Of a stretch of DNA of 14,124 nt, positions 6,389-13,689 are shown one piece after another. The DNA is taken from NCBI GenBank assembly GCA_003454605.1, contig DMKD01000443.1:1-14124 (forward strand), written 5' to 3'. Source of the DNA: Spirochaeta sp. GTDB lineage: Bacteria; Spirochaetota; Spirochaetia; UBA9216. How positions within the stretch are numbered: position 1 is the stretch's first letter; each line of letters opens with the position of its first letter. Below the pieces are notes generated by a model. It was not told where the DNA came from, searched no databases, and was given only the letters and a program-made list of their open reading frames with translations. A program made the translations under genes and the position numbers.

Positions 6389-6394
6389 ATTGCA

Positions 6395-7030
6395 ATGGAA
6401 AACGGAAGGGCTGTTATATTTACCGGAGGTTTGGGTCCGAAGGCTGACAGGGTAAAAGCTGTTATCGAAGAAGCGGAAATAACTGTTGCTGCTGATTCAG
6501 GCTGGGATCTGGCCGTTTCGATGGATGTTGTTCCCGATTATTATATCGGTGATATGGACTCAATTACTGATCATGAGGGTTTGAAAGCTCTCACGGATGA
6601 ACGAAGGATGATACACCCGGTTGATAAGGATTATTCTGATACGGAATTGTCGATAAAATTTTTGGAAGAAAGAAATTATCGTGATATAGTTCTAATTGGG
6701 GGCGGGGGAGGCAGGATAGATCATCTGCTTGCTCTGACTTCGTTGTTCAGCAGAACAGAAAAGCCTGCTGAATGGTATACTGCTGCTGAGCATATTATCT
6801 ATACCGATGAAAATTTTACGTTTCCTTGTAAAACAGGTCAGACTTTGTCATTTTTCTCAGCTACAGGAGACAAAGCATCTGTGACAACAAGGGGTGCTAA
6901 GTGGGAATTAAATGATTTCAAACTTGACGCCGTAAACTACAGTCTGAGTAATACTGCAGTTGGTACAAGGGTTGAAGTGAAGGTACACTTCGGTGCTGTG
7001 CTGATTATGATTAACTACTTGTCTTTATGA
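6395..7030 (+). CDS. thiN: Thiamine pyrophosphokinase family protein (ThiN)
   Basis: ThiN transfers pyrophosphate from ATP to thiamine, making the cofactor thiamine diphosphate. At 211 residues it has the family length. Family motifs are visible: ADSGWDLA (33-40), PDYYIGDMDS (47-56) with its metal-binding acids, KDYSDTEL (78-85), and GGGGGRIDH (102-110). The C-terminal half (about 130-211) is a beta-rich thiamine-binding-like domain. The frame is open far upstream, but the start at 6395 is chosen because family similarity begins there and the promoter abuts it. It is followed after 7 bp by a large hypothetical gene. Related proteins can have other nucleotide roles, so the exact substrate is a family-level call. 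Confidence 0.88.
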   Translation: MENGRAVIFTGGLGPKADRVKAVIEEAEITVAADSGWDLAVSMDVVPDYYIGDMDSITDHEGLKALTDERRMIHPVDKDYSDTELSIKFLEERNYRDIVLIGGGGGRIDHLLALTSLFSRTEKPAEWYTAAEHIIYTDENFTFPCKTGQTLSFFSATGDKASVTTRGAKWELNDFKLDAVNYSLSNTAVGTRVEVKVHFGAVLIMINYLSL

Positions 7031-7037
7031 GGTTTTG

Positions 7038-8777
7038 ATGGAAAAAAAAGATGTACTTGAAGAATTGTCATATTCCCTCTCCGAAAAAGAAAGAATAACC
7101 CTGCTTGAACGTATCAACAAAAACATTGATTATGACGGCAATGTGGAAAAAGAGGAAAACTCTGAAAATAAACAACGCGAAAAAAGCACATTTATTGATA
7201 GCGAGCTTAGAAATTTAGGCTGGTTCAGAAAATTCATTATGATGATCAGATGCCGGATCAGCGGTAAGAAAATAGGTGAAATTGTCATCGAGCAACAGCT
7301 GAAAAAGCTGAAAAAAACTATATCACGCAAACAGCAGGGGATTACGGGTTTCGAAAGCAGGAATCTCACACCGGAATTCGGCGAAAAGGTTTTTGAGGTG
7401 TATACCAGAACCTTCGCCTTCCGCGAGATGTACCGAAAGCTGTGGCTTGAGCCTGGAGTCTATGAATCATGCTGTTTTTTCATCATCAGATCGATGTATG
7501 AGGAAACGAAAAATCAGCTTACAGAGTTTATTTCCCTGGACGAGCTTGTTGATCTATATGCCGAATCGGGTAAAAAGGACGAGATTCTCAAGGAGGTAGA
7601 AAGCAGGGTTAAGGATTACTCTGAGTCGGTGCCTGCAATCCTATATGATGAAATTGAACAGAGTATAGCGCCAATGTATAAGATGAAGGATCTGATTCTT
7701 TTCCCATATACTGCCTTTTTTCAGAAATTCAGCTTTACTCCGAACAGAAGTGAGAAGGGAAAACATTTTTTCAAGAATGCATCGGCAATGCTCTGTCTCG
7801 ATCACCTTAAGGACCTGTATATAGCAGTAATGTCGGCTTCTGAGCTTGATGAACATATTCCTCTTAATAAATTCCTGATTGAATTCACAGAAACTCTTGG
7901 TGAGGACAGTTCCCTGCCTCAGGATCAGCCTGAGGCTTTGAAAAAACTGATATTGAATGCGAAGGTTTTTGCCCGGACAATGCCGCTGCTTGAAATAATC
8001 CAGTATTTTAAAAAGGAACCTTTTCACAGGATAGATTACTTAAAAAGAAAACGCAGTTTTAAGGAATTTTATACCAGCGTTCTACACCGGAAACTCAAGG
8101 GTGAGGTGATAAAGTTGTATCCTGAAATTCAGAAGCAGTATATAGAACGGGAAATAGAAAGAATTTTCAAGGATCAGAGATTCCAGGAATTCAGGCACTA
8201 CAGAATGTACTCGAGCATCGATCATCAAAAGATGGGACTTCCATTCTTTACTCATACAAAATCGCTTAATGTACTGTTTAACTATATAAAATGTTTTTAT
8301 CAGAGTAATTTTGCGGATATAATTACGATACTCGAAAAAGGTATTCTTTCTCAGAACAGAATCACCAGAGACAGGCTTATGAGCCATTCCATAGCACTTC
8401 AGGAACTGGAAGATAAAATCAATACTTCAGATAATTCACTCTCGCCTGATGAAGAAGACGGCAAGGTTTTCCATAAACTTAGAATAACTCTTGCGGCGGA
8501 GGCTTCCCAGCAGAGGATGTACCGATCCCTTGTTATAAACAAGAACAGGGAAGTTAAATCGCTGATAGACTGGGGTGAGGAAGCTCTCGGGGGGATTGAG
8601 AAAATATTTGATGAGCTTATAGCAAGTGAATCAAACGCTATTAAGGTTCAGTTGAATAAGCATTATCTCATGAAAGGCAAATCAATTACTCTGGTGAGTA
8701 TCCTGAAAAAGCGTTCCAACCACCTGAGGGATTTCAGGCGGCTGATGTCACAGATAATAAAGATGGAACTTGACTAA
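7038..8777 (+). CDS. Large conserved-looking protein of unknown function
   Basis: This 579-residue protein is predicted cytosolic and mostly helical, with many charged residues and no signal peptide, membrane span or recognisable catalytic motif. A short Phe/Met/Ile-rich patch (WFRKFIMMIRCRI) at about residues 62-74 might touch a membrane. The middle is rich in Phe and Tyr. It resembles spirochaete-only proteins of unknown function; DUF5312 comes to mind, but I cannot confirm it. The start at 7038 has GAGG five bases upstream, and the TTG in frame just before it is rejected. It follows thiN by 7 bp, so the two are one operon. Its stop overlaps the stop of the opposing SPFH-like gene by 4 bp. 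Confidence 0.8.
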   Translation: MEKKDVLEELSYSLSEKERITLLERINKNIDYDGNVEKEENSENKQREKSTFIDSELRNLGWFRKFIMMIRCRISGKKIGEIVIEQQLKKLKKTISRKQQGITGFESRNLTPEFGEKVFEVYTRTFAFREMYRKLWLEPGVYESCCFFIIRSMYEETKNQLTEFISLDELVDLYAESGKKDEILKEVESRVKDYSESVPAILYDEIEQSIAPMYKMKDLILFPYTAFFQKFSFTPNRSEKGKHFFKNASAMLCLDHLKDLYIAVMSASELDEHIPLNKFLIEFTETLGEDSSLPQDQPEALKKLILNAKVFARTMPLLEIIQYFKKEPFHRIDYLKRKRSFKEFYTSVLHRKLKGEVIKLYPEIQKQYIEREIERIFKDQRFQEFRHYRMYSSIDHQKMGLPFFTHTKSLNVLFNYIKCFYQSNFADIITILEKGILSQNRITRDRLMSHSIALQELEDKINTSDNSLSPDEEDGKVFHKLRITLAAEASQQRMYRSLVINKNREVKSLIDWGEEALGGIEKIFDELIASESNAIKVQLNKHYLMKGKSITLVSILKKRSNHLRDFRRLMSQIIKMELD

Positions 8778-9697
8778 TTAGTTCCGCGCATAAGCTGCTG
8801 TATCTCCGGGATTTCTGCGGTGTCAGCAGAAGCAGGAAGCTCGATGCTTGGAATCATTCCCTCTCCGTCTGATTGAAATATGGCATAATAGTCGATTAAC
8901 CGTGGATATTTCGAAAAGAGTTCACCGTATTTTTCAAGCAGTTCAAGTTTTGCCGACTCTTCAACAAGGCGGGTAGTAGTTTTTTCGAGGGCTGCCTGCT
9001 GAATATCGCTGTGAAATTTCTCAACCTCAAAATACTGACGACGACCTTCTATATAGAGAGCGAGATCAGGGAAGCTGATTTTTAACGGGGTGAAGGAGAT
9101 GAAATCCAGGTGACTATAGACTTCAGTAAGCTCAGCCATGAGATCAGCCTCCATCAAACGGTAGTTATACGATATTCTATTCATATAATCATGATCATCC
9201 GCTTTAGTTCTGATAAAGTTAACTGCATCAGTAGAAAGAGCTGATTCAATATCAGATAGCCAGCTGTCGAAATTAGACTCACGCAGAAAATCTTCTGATA
9301 CGAGTTCGACCAGACTGTCCGATTTCAGGGTATATGCAATGTCGAAGGTATATGAATAATGAAAATCAGGGCTGCCCTCAAGATACATGCTGTACACCTC
9401 GGCGGAGGGCAGATTTCCGTCGACAGTAATCCTGCTTGTAACAGGAAGAAGTATAAACCGTTCAATGCTGAGGTTGAGCGGAATCAAACCCTGCCATTCG
9501 ATTCTGGCGGTACCGGGTTTTATAACCTCATGATTCCAGCCGTCGCCTGTATATTTTGTAAAAATAACACCGTAATTATCAGCGGGCAGCTGAAACTGAT
9601 AGTATCCGAAGAAAAAAACTGCCCCGGCGGCGGCGATGACCAATAACAGGATAAAAGTGCGCTTTATGCGTTTGCCGATTTTAGAACGTTTTTTCAT
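8774..9697 (-). CDS. Membrane-anchored SPFH/Band 7-like protein
   Basis: This 307-residue protein has a basic N-terminus (KKRSKIGKRIKR), one transmembrane helix at about 14-33, and a large outer domain. The start of that domain (LPADNYGVIFTKYTG, then a Pro-Gly at about 61-62) resembles the first strands of SPFH/Band 7 proteins. A later Glu/Lys/Ala-rich helix (about 225-262) fits the coiled coil after that domain. The fold is inferred from pattern. The start at 9697 is chosen because AGGAAGG lies before it and the stop of the HAD gene is one base away (TGA-A-ATG); the longer start at 9721 lies inside the HAD gene. The two are almost certainly translationally coupled. Confidence 0.75.
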   Translation of the reverse strand: MKKRSKIGKRIKRTFILLLVIAAAGAVFFFGYYQFQLPADNYGVIFTKYTGDGWNHEVIKPGTARIEWQGLIPLNLSIERFILLPVTSRITVDGNLPSAEVYSMYLEGSPDFHYSYTFDIAYTLKSDSLVELVSEDFLRESNFDSWLSDIESALSTDAVNFIRTKADDHDYMNRISYNYRLMEADLMAELTEVYSHLDFISFTPLKISFPDLALYIEGRRQYFEVEKFHSDIQQAALEKTTTRLVEESAKLELLEKYGELFSKYPRLIDYYAIFQSDGEGMIPSIELPASADTAEIPEIQQLMRGTN

Positions 9698-9698
9698 T

Positions 9699-10589
9699 TC
9701 AACCTTCCTGAATGTAATCAATTAAATCTAAGAGCTTATTCACTATAACATCGGGTTTAATATTCCTGCAAGCATCATCATCGGCGCGCAGCCTGAGTGA
9801 GCGCTTATCTCCGGCAAAAAGTGCAGTTTTATAACCTGATAAGGCCGAAGGCATGATATCTTTCAGCATATCATTGCCTACGAAGATTGTTTCAGAAGCC
9901 GAGATACCGAAACGCGAAAGCCCTGAATTGAGTTTGGAAAAAAGAACGGTATCGGGTTTAGAACGTTTTTCGATATATGAGTAAAGGCAAAGCGGGGGTT
10001 CAAATCCCATCCCGATGATACCCTGTTTGTAAATGGAATCAAAGATGATCGGAGTATAAAATTGTGCATTTGAGACAATTCCCAGCTTGAATCCTTTTTT
10101 CTTCAAGGATTCAAGGAGTTCAAAGGCGCCGGGCATGGGGTAAACAGGATTTACTACCGATTCATAAGTCGAAGCTGCAATCTCGGGTTCAATAGTGCTG
10201 ATTTCAGGCAGCCGCTCTCTAATATCCCGAGAATCGATAATATCCGACCATATTCTGATTATATCGACCTCCGGAAAGGGTAAACCTTCAGATCTGAGCC
10301 TCTGGTGAGATTCATCAATGAGTTTGAAGAAAAGTGCCTTTATCCGTTCGGCAGTTGAGGGCCTAATATCGCTGATACCTGTTTTCTTTAAAGCTGCAGT
10401 GAAGGATGCCGCAGAACCAGCCTCCATTGCCGTGCCCACATCGCCTGAACCGGAAATAAGAAGGGTGCCGTAAATATCAAAAATAACAGCTTTCATACCC
10501 TTCAGAGGATTGCCGCTGCTTTTAATACCGGTCGGGACAGGCTGGAGCTCATCTACAGGCTTTAGTATGTCAATTAATCGTTTTTGCAT
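9699..10589 (-). CDS. HAD-superfamily hydrolase
   Basis: This 296-residue protein has the haloacid dehalogenase fold. Motif I is FDIYGTLL with the nucleophile D38; Tyr replaces the usual second Asp (DxY), as in haloacid-dehalogenase-like and some phosphatase branches. A helical cap lies at about 55-150. Motif II is GIVSNAQ at about 173-179, a Lys-Pro-Asp lies at about 215-217, and the acidic motif is FVGNDMLKDIMPSA. About 30 residues before motif I are not part of the core and may be a linker. The substrate cannot be told from sequence; small phosphate esters are likely. There is no Shine-Dalgarno, and the promoter abuts the ATG. It is co-transcribed with the SPFH-like gene. Confidence 0.88.
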   Translation of the reverse strand: MQKRLIDILKPVDELQPVPTGIKSSGNPLKGMKAVIFDIYGTLLISGSGDVGTAMEAGSAASFTAALKKTGISDIRPSTAERIKALFFKLIDESHQRLRSEGLPFPEVDIIRIWSDIIDSRDIRERLPEISTIEPEIAASTYESVVNPVYPMPGAFELLESLKKKGFKLGIVSNAQFYTPIIFDSIYKQGIIGMGFEPPLCLYSYIEKRSKPDTVLFSKLNSGLSRFGISASETIFVGNDMLKDIMPSALSGYKTALFAGDKRSLRLRADDDACRNIKPDVIVNKLLDLIDYIQEG

Positions 10590-10595
10590 ATTGAT

Positions 10596-10624
10596 ATTGT
10601 ATGTATTGAGCTGTACTGGTGCAA
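10596..10624 (-). promoter_or_regulatory. Promoter of the HAD-SPFH operon (leaderless geometry)
   Basis: On the minus strand: TTGCAC (10624-10619), a 17-bp spacer, TACAAT (10601-10596), then exactly six bases before the ATG at 10589. There is no Shine-Dalgarno. Confidence 0.5.
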
Positions 10625-10636
10625 GTGAAAATATGC

Positions 10637-10645
10637 TGATATTAT
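10637..10645 (+). promoter_or_regulatory. Extended -10 promoter (leaderless geometry)
   Basis: TGA-TATTAT (10637-10645) matches the extended -10 form TGnTATAAT in all but one base and lies exactly six bases before the ATG at 10652. No good -35 box is seen, as is usual for extended -10 promoters. It shares a 62-bp gap with the divergent HAD promoter. Confidence 0.5.
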
Positions 10646-10651
10646 AAAAGT

Positions 10652-10987
10652 ATGAAAAACAAAGGTCAGCCGGCTGTATCGGTTACCGGAAGAATTACCA
10701 TGTTTCTCTATCTCTTCACGGTGTTGATCATGATTCTGTATATTCAGGGGAGTTTTCAGGACTTTGTTGATGAATCACTGATAATGCTGCTGATGATATT
10801 TAAATACAGTACGATTGTTTTTATAGCTTTTGCTGTTTCATATATCATTATTCTTTTAATCGCGGGTCGTAATACAGGCCGCAAAATTATCAGTAGAATA
10901 ATTATTACCCTTGCCGGTCTAATCATTTCGTCAATTTTCTTTCTTGCTGTTGAAATAATTATTGCAGGGCTCGAGCCGGTATTATGA
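10652..10987 (+). CDS. Small integral membrane protein of unknown function
   Basis: This 111-residue, very hydrophobic protein has membrane segments at about 16-32, 43-71 (one long helix or a tight pair) and 79-105. A basic loop (RNTGRK, 73-78) before the last helix would face the cytosol. There are no charged catalytic residues, cysteines or family motif that I recognise. It begins a probable operon with aroH (18-bp gap) and map. There is no Shine-Dalgarno, and the -10 box lies six bases before the ATG. Any tie to chorismate metabolism rests on position only. Confidence 0.72.
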   Translation: MKNKGQPAVSVTGRITMFLYLFTVLIMILYIQGSFQDFVDESLIMLLMIFKYSTIVFIAFAVSYIIILLIAGRNTGRKIISRIIITLAGLIISSIFFLAVEIIIAGLEPVL

Positions 10988-11005
10988 TCTGTCGATATAG
11001 AAAAT

Positions 11006-11365
11006 ATGACTAAAGCAATAAGAGGCGCTGTTCAATTTGCAGCAGATGATAAAGAAAAGATAAAGGACCGGGTTCAGTTTCTTCTTGAGAGGCTCCTTGA
11101 TGAAAACAGTCTCGCAGAGAGTGAAATTATTAGCCTGTTTTTCAGCACCACAAACGATTTGAAATCGATTAATCCGGCCGCTGCATTACGCGCCGGAGGC
11201 CGGTTTGCCGATACTCCGTTATTCTGTGCACAGGAACCGGACACCGAGGGTGCAATGCCTCGTGTCATACGTGTACTGATAACCTGTGAACATGAAATGG
11301 ATAAAAAAGATTTAATACACATCTATCTTGACGGTGCGGAAAAACTAAGGCCGGATCTGAATTAG
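11006..11365 (+). CDS. aroH: Monofunctional chorismate mutase, AroH class
   Basis: This 119-residue enzyme rearranges chorismate to prephenate, the first committed step to Phe and Tyr. It is the trimeric pseudo-alpha/beta-barrel type known from Bacillus, not the helical AroQ type. All active-site positions of the Bacillus enzyme appear one residue earlier here: R6, R62, C74, E77, R89 and Y107. The C-terminal HIYLDGAEKLRPDL is typical. No Shine-Dalgarno is seen, and it follows the membrane-protein gene by 18 bp. Only 2 bp separate it from map, so the three genes are probably one transcript. Confidence 0.93.
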   Translation: MTKAIRGAVQFAADDKEKIKDRVQFLLERLLDENSLAESEIISLFFSTTNDLKSINPAAALRAGGRFADTPLFCAQEPDTEGAMPRVIRVLITCEHEMDKKDLIHIYLDGAEKLRPDLN

Positions 11366-11367
11366 AT

Positions 11368-12123
11368 ATGGGTTACAGCTTTGTTCCTCTGAAACTGAAA
11401 GCCGAAGTTATCAGGATGAAAAAAGCCTGCAGGATGACAAGCGAAATTCTGAGGGCGCTTGAACTAGTGATAAAACCCGGAATTACCACAGAATCCATTG
11501 ATCATCACTGCCGTCGGCTGCTTAAAAAGAATAATGCTGAAGCAGGTCTTCTCGGTTACAAGGGATTTCCATCAACTATCTGTATCTCGGTTAATCATGT
11601 GGCCGCCCATGGGGTTCCTAATGATTATGTTCTCCAGGACGGTGATATTGTAACCCTCGATCTGACGGTAGGAATTGACGGATGGTATGGAGATTCGGCT
11701 GTAACATTGGAGGTAGGAACGATTACAGCTGAAAAAAAGAAGTTGATAAAAGCGGCACGGGAGGCTACAGACGCCGGCATAAAAGCCGCCAGGGCGGGGG
11801 TTCGCATGGGAGATATTGGAGAAGCAATAAATAGTTCCGCTGAAAAAAACGGTTATAAAATACTGCAAAACTTTATCGGGCACGGAATAGGTCAAGATAT
11901 CCATGAAGAACCTGCTGTGCTTCACTGCGGTGAAACCGGAACAGGCAGACCTATTGTCCCCGGCATGGTGTTCACAATCGAGCCGATTCTTACTCCGGGC
12001 AGCGATGAAGTTGAGACCCTTAATGACGGCTGGTCAGTCGTCACAAAAGACAGAATGCCCTGTGCACAGTTTGAGCATACGATAGCAATTTTCGGTGATC
12101 ATACGGAAATTCTCACAAAATAA
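11368..12123 (+). CDS. map: Methionine aminopeptidase, type I
   Basis: This 251-residue enzyme removes the initiator Met from new proteins, using two metal ions. All five ligands are present: D98 (TLDLT), D109 (WYGDSA), H172 (GHGIG), E205 (FTIEP) and E236 (QFEHT). H81 in AHGVPN is the substrate-contacting His. There is no N-terminal zinc or SH3 extension, so it is the short bacterial form. The start follows the aroH stop by 2 bp with only a weak, distant purine run, so coupled translation is likely. The next gene has its own promoter, and no terminator is seen between them. Confidence 0.97.
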   Translation: MGYSFVPLKLKAEVIRMKKACRMTSEILRALELVIKPGITTESIDHHCRRLLKKNNAEAGLLGYKGFPSTICISVNHVAAHGVPNDYVLQDGDIVTLDLTVGIDGWYGDSAVTLEVGTITAEKKKLIKAAREATDAGIKAARAGVRMGDIGEAINSSAEKNGYKILQNFIGHGIGQDIHEEPAVLHCGETGTGRPIVPGMVFTIEPILTPGSDEVETLNDGWSVVTKDRMPCAQFEHTIAIFGDHTEILTK

Positions 12124-12125
12124 AT

Positions 12126-12154
12126 TTGATAATCAAACCTCAGTATCTTATAAT
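12126..12154 (+). promoter_or_regulatory. Strong promoter of the histidine kinase gene (very short leader)
   Basis: TTGATA (12126-12131), a 17-bp spacer, a perfect TATAAT (12149-12154). Transcription is expected near 12161, giving a leader of about five bases (TGTCT) before the ATG at 12166, with no room for a Shine-Dalgarno. Confidence 0.75.
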
Positions 12155-12165
12155 TAATACTGTCT

Positions 12166-13656
12166 ATGAAAAATGTATTGGATAATAGCAATAATTCTTA
12201 CTACAAATCCCTTGTTGAAAACAGTTCGGAAATAATTTCAATTCTCGATTTGAGCGGGAAATTTATTTACTGTAATGAAAATCATGAAAAAACGACCGGT
12301 TATCCCTGTAGTAAGCTGATAGGCCGATCGGCTATTGACTTGATTCCTGAAAATGACCGAAGAAATGTTAAGGATCTTTTCAAATCCATAGATAAATCGA
12401 AGATCGAAGTCGAGACCGTTTGGAGAATCATGGCTGAAGATGGGCGTATTCTGAAATTGAGAAGCCGTTTAAAGTTAATAGTGGACGGAGAACAGAATGA
12501 ATCTGTACTCATATACTCCACCGATGAGACAGAGACCTACAAACTTAATGAGAAAAAAAGAGCTGTGTATAGTCTTTTCTTCGATCTTGTTTCTGATCCG
12601 GAGGAAAATATAAAAATAATAGTAAAACGAGCGTGTGAAATATTCGAAGGTACATGTGCACTGTATAACAAGGTCGAGATAGATAAAAATCAGATTATTA
12701 CATGGGCCGGATATAACCTCCCTGAAGGATATGATCATTATGACAAAGCTGACGGACATATATGCTATGAGGCTGTTGTAAAAGGACGGGAAAAAACTGT
12801 TGCGATTTCCAATCTTGACGGGAGTATCTATGAAAAAAGTGATGTTAACGTAAGAAAGTATAAATTGAAGTCATATATAGGCTGTTCTGTAGATATACAG
12901 AATAAAAAAGTCGGATCATTATGCGTAGTCTACACTGTATACAGAAATTTCAATGAAGAAGACAAAGAGATAATTCACACTCTTGCAAAAGCCCTTTCAC
13001 TTGAAGAAATGAGAAAAGACACTGAGCAGAAACTGAAAGATACAATCGCCGAAAAAGAATTTCTGATGAAGGAAATAAACCATAGGGTGAAGAATAATCT
13101 CATGATGATTACAAGTCTTATAAAAATCAAAGAAAACACTCTGGAATCAAGTGATTTCTCTGATGTGATACATCAGATTGATGCAATAAGAATAATACAT
13201 GAAAGATTATATAATGCCGGTGATATAAGGAAGCTGGATGTAAAACCCTACTTTATTGAATTAATTGATACGATATTTGAATCGTTCAGCGGAGCCAACG
13301 TCGTTATGAACATAGATATTGCCAATATTAAGATTAATTCCAAGCAGCTAATTACTCTGGGGCTGATAATAAATGAAATTGCAACGAATTCAATTAAATA
13401 TGCCTACGACGACTGTAAAAATCCCGAATTTAATTTGATTGTAAAAGAGTTTGAGAATAACCATTGTGAAATCTATATAAGTAATAACGGAAAACCAATG
13501 CCGGAGAATGTCAATTTGGAGTATCCGAAAACACTGGGCATGAGATTGATAAAGGCGCTGACTGATCAGCTGAAAGGCGAAGTCCAGCTTTCAAAGCATC
13601 CCTCCTCTGAATATCGGATAGAATTTGAGATCGAAAAGGGCAATAAAAAAGGGTAA
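12166..13656 (+). CDS. Soluble PAS-GAF sensor histidine kinase (HisKA_2 type)
   Basis: This 496-residue protein has no membrane segment, so it senses an internal signal. Order: a PAS domain (about 12-128, with ISILDLSGKFIYCNENHEKT and a conserved GR-x5-LIP turn); a GAF-like domain (about 135-280, Cys-rich: C157, C164, C200, C240, C253); a coiled linker; then the HisKA_2 dimerisation helix with H306 in EINHRVKNNL, the probable phospho-acceptor. The ATPase domain follows, with the N box NEIATNSIKYAY (403-414). The G1 box reads SNNG (439-442), with Asn where Asp is usual. It then has TLGMRLIKAL. No response regulator is adjacent, so the partner is unknown. The gene looks more A+T-rich than map. 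Its stop lies inside the following hairpin. Confidence 0.9.
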   Translation: MKNVLDNSNNSYYKSLVENSSEIISILDLSGKFIYCNENHEKTTGYPCSKLIGRSAIDLIPENDRRNVKDLFKSIDKSKIEVETVWRIMAEDGRILKLRSRLKLIVDGEQNESVLIYSTDETETYKLNEKKRAVYSLFFDLVSDPEENIKIIVKRACEIFEGTCALYNKVEIDKNQIITWAGYNLPEGYDHYDKADGHICYEAVVKGREKTVAISNLDGSIYEKSDVNVRKYKLKSYIGCSVDIQNKKVGSLCVVYTVYRNFNEEDKEIIHTLAKALSLEEMRKDTEQKLKDTIAEKEFLMKEINHRVKNNLMMITSLIKIKENTLESSDFSDVIHQIDAIRIIHERLYNAGDIRKLDVKPYFIELIDTIFESFSGANVVMNIDIANIKINSKQLITLGLIINEIATNSIKYAYDDCKNPEFNLIVKEFENNHCEIYISNNGKPMPENVNLEYPKTLGMRLIKALTDQLKGEVQLSKHPSSEYRIEFEIEKGNKKG

Positions 13657-13681
13657 ACTTTTGTATTTTAAAAGTTTACCC
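13645..13681 (-). terminator. Terminator of tRNA-Thr, overlapping the kinase stop codon
   Basis: A perfect 12-bp stem (GGGTAAACTTTT at 13651-13662, AAAAGTTTACCC at 13670-13681) with a seven-base loop. On the minus strand it is followed by TTTTTT (13650-13645), a proper U tract, eight bases beyond the tRNA. On the plus strand only TT follows, so termination of the kinase mRNA would be weaker. The kinase TAA (13654-13656) is inside the stem. Confidence 0.85.
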
Positions 13682-13689
13682 TTACGTCA

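Noticed and set aside
6284..6394. Longer thiN start at 6284
   Set aside because: It would overlap the flaB leader and promoter, and family similarity begins only after 6395.
6270..6395. Longer flaB start giving 42 extra N-terminal residues
   Set aside because: The region holds the flaB promoter and leader hairpins; the conserved FlaB start MIINHN and the AAGGAGG site fix the start at 6269.
7035..7037. TTG start one codon before the ATG of the 579-residue protein
   Set aside because: ATG at 7038 is a better codon and has proper spacing from GAGG.
9698..9721. Longer start of the SPFH-like gene at 9721
   Set aside because: AGGAAGG and the one-base gap from the HAD stop favour 9697, and the basic region and membrane helix follow directly.
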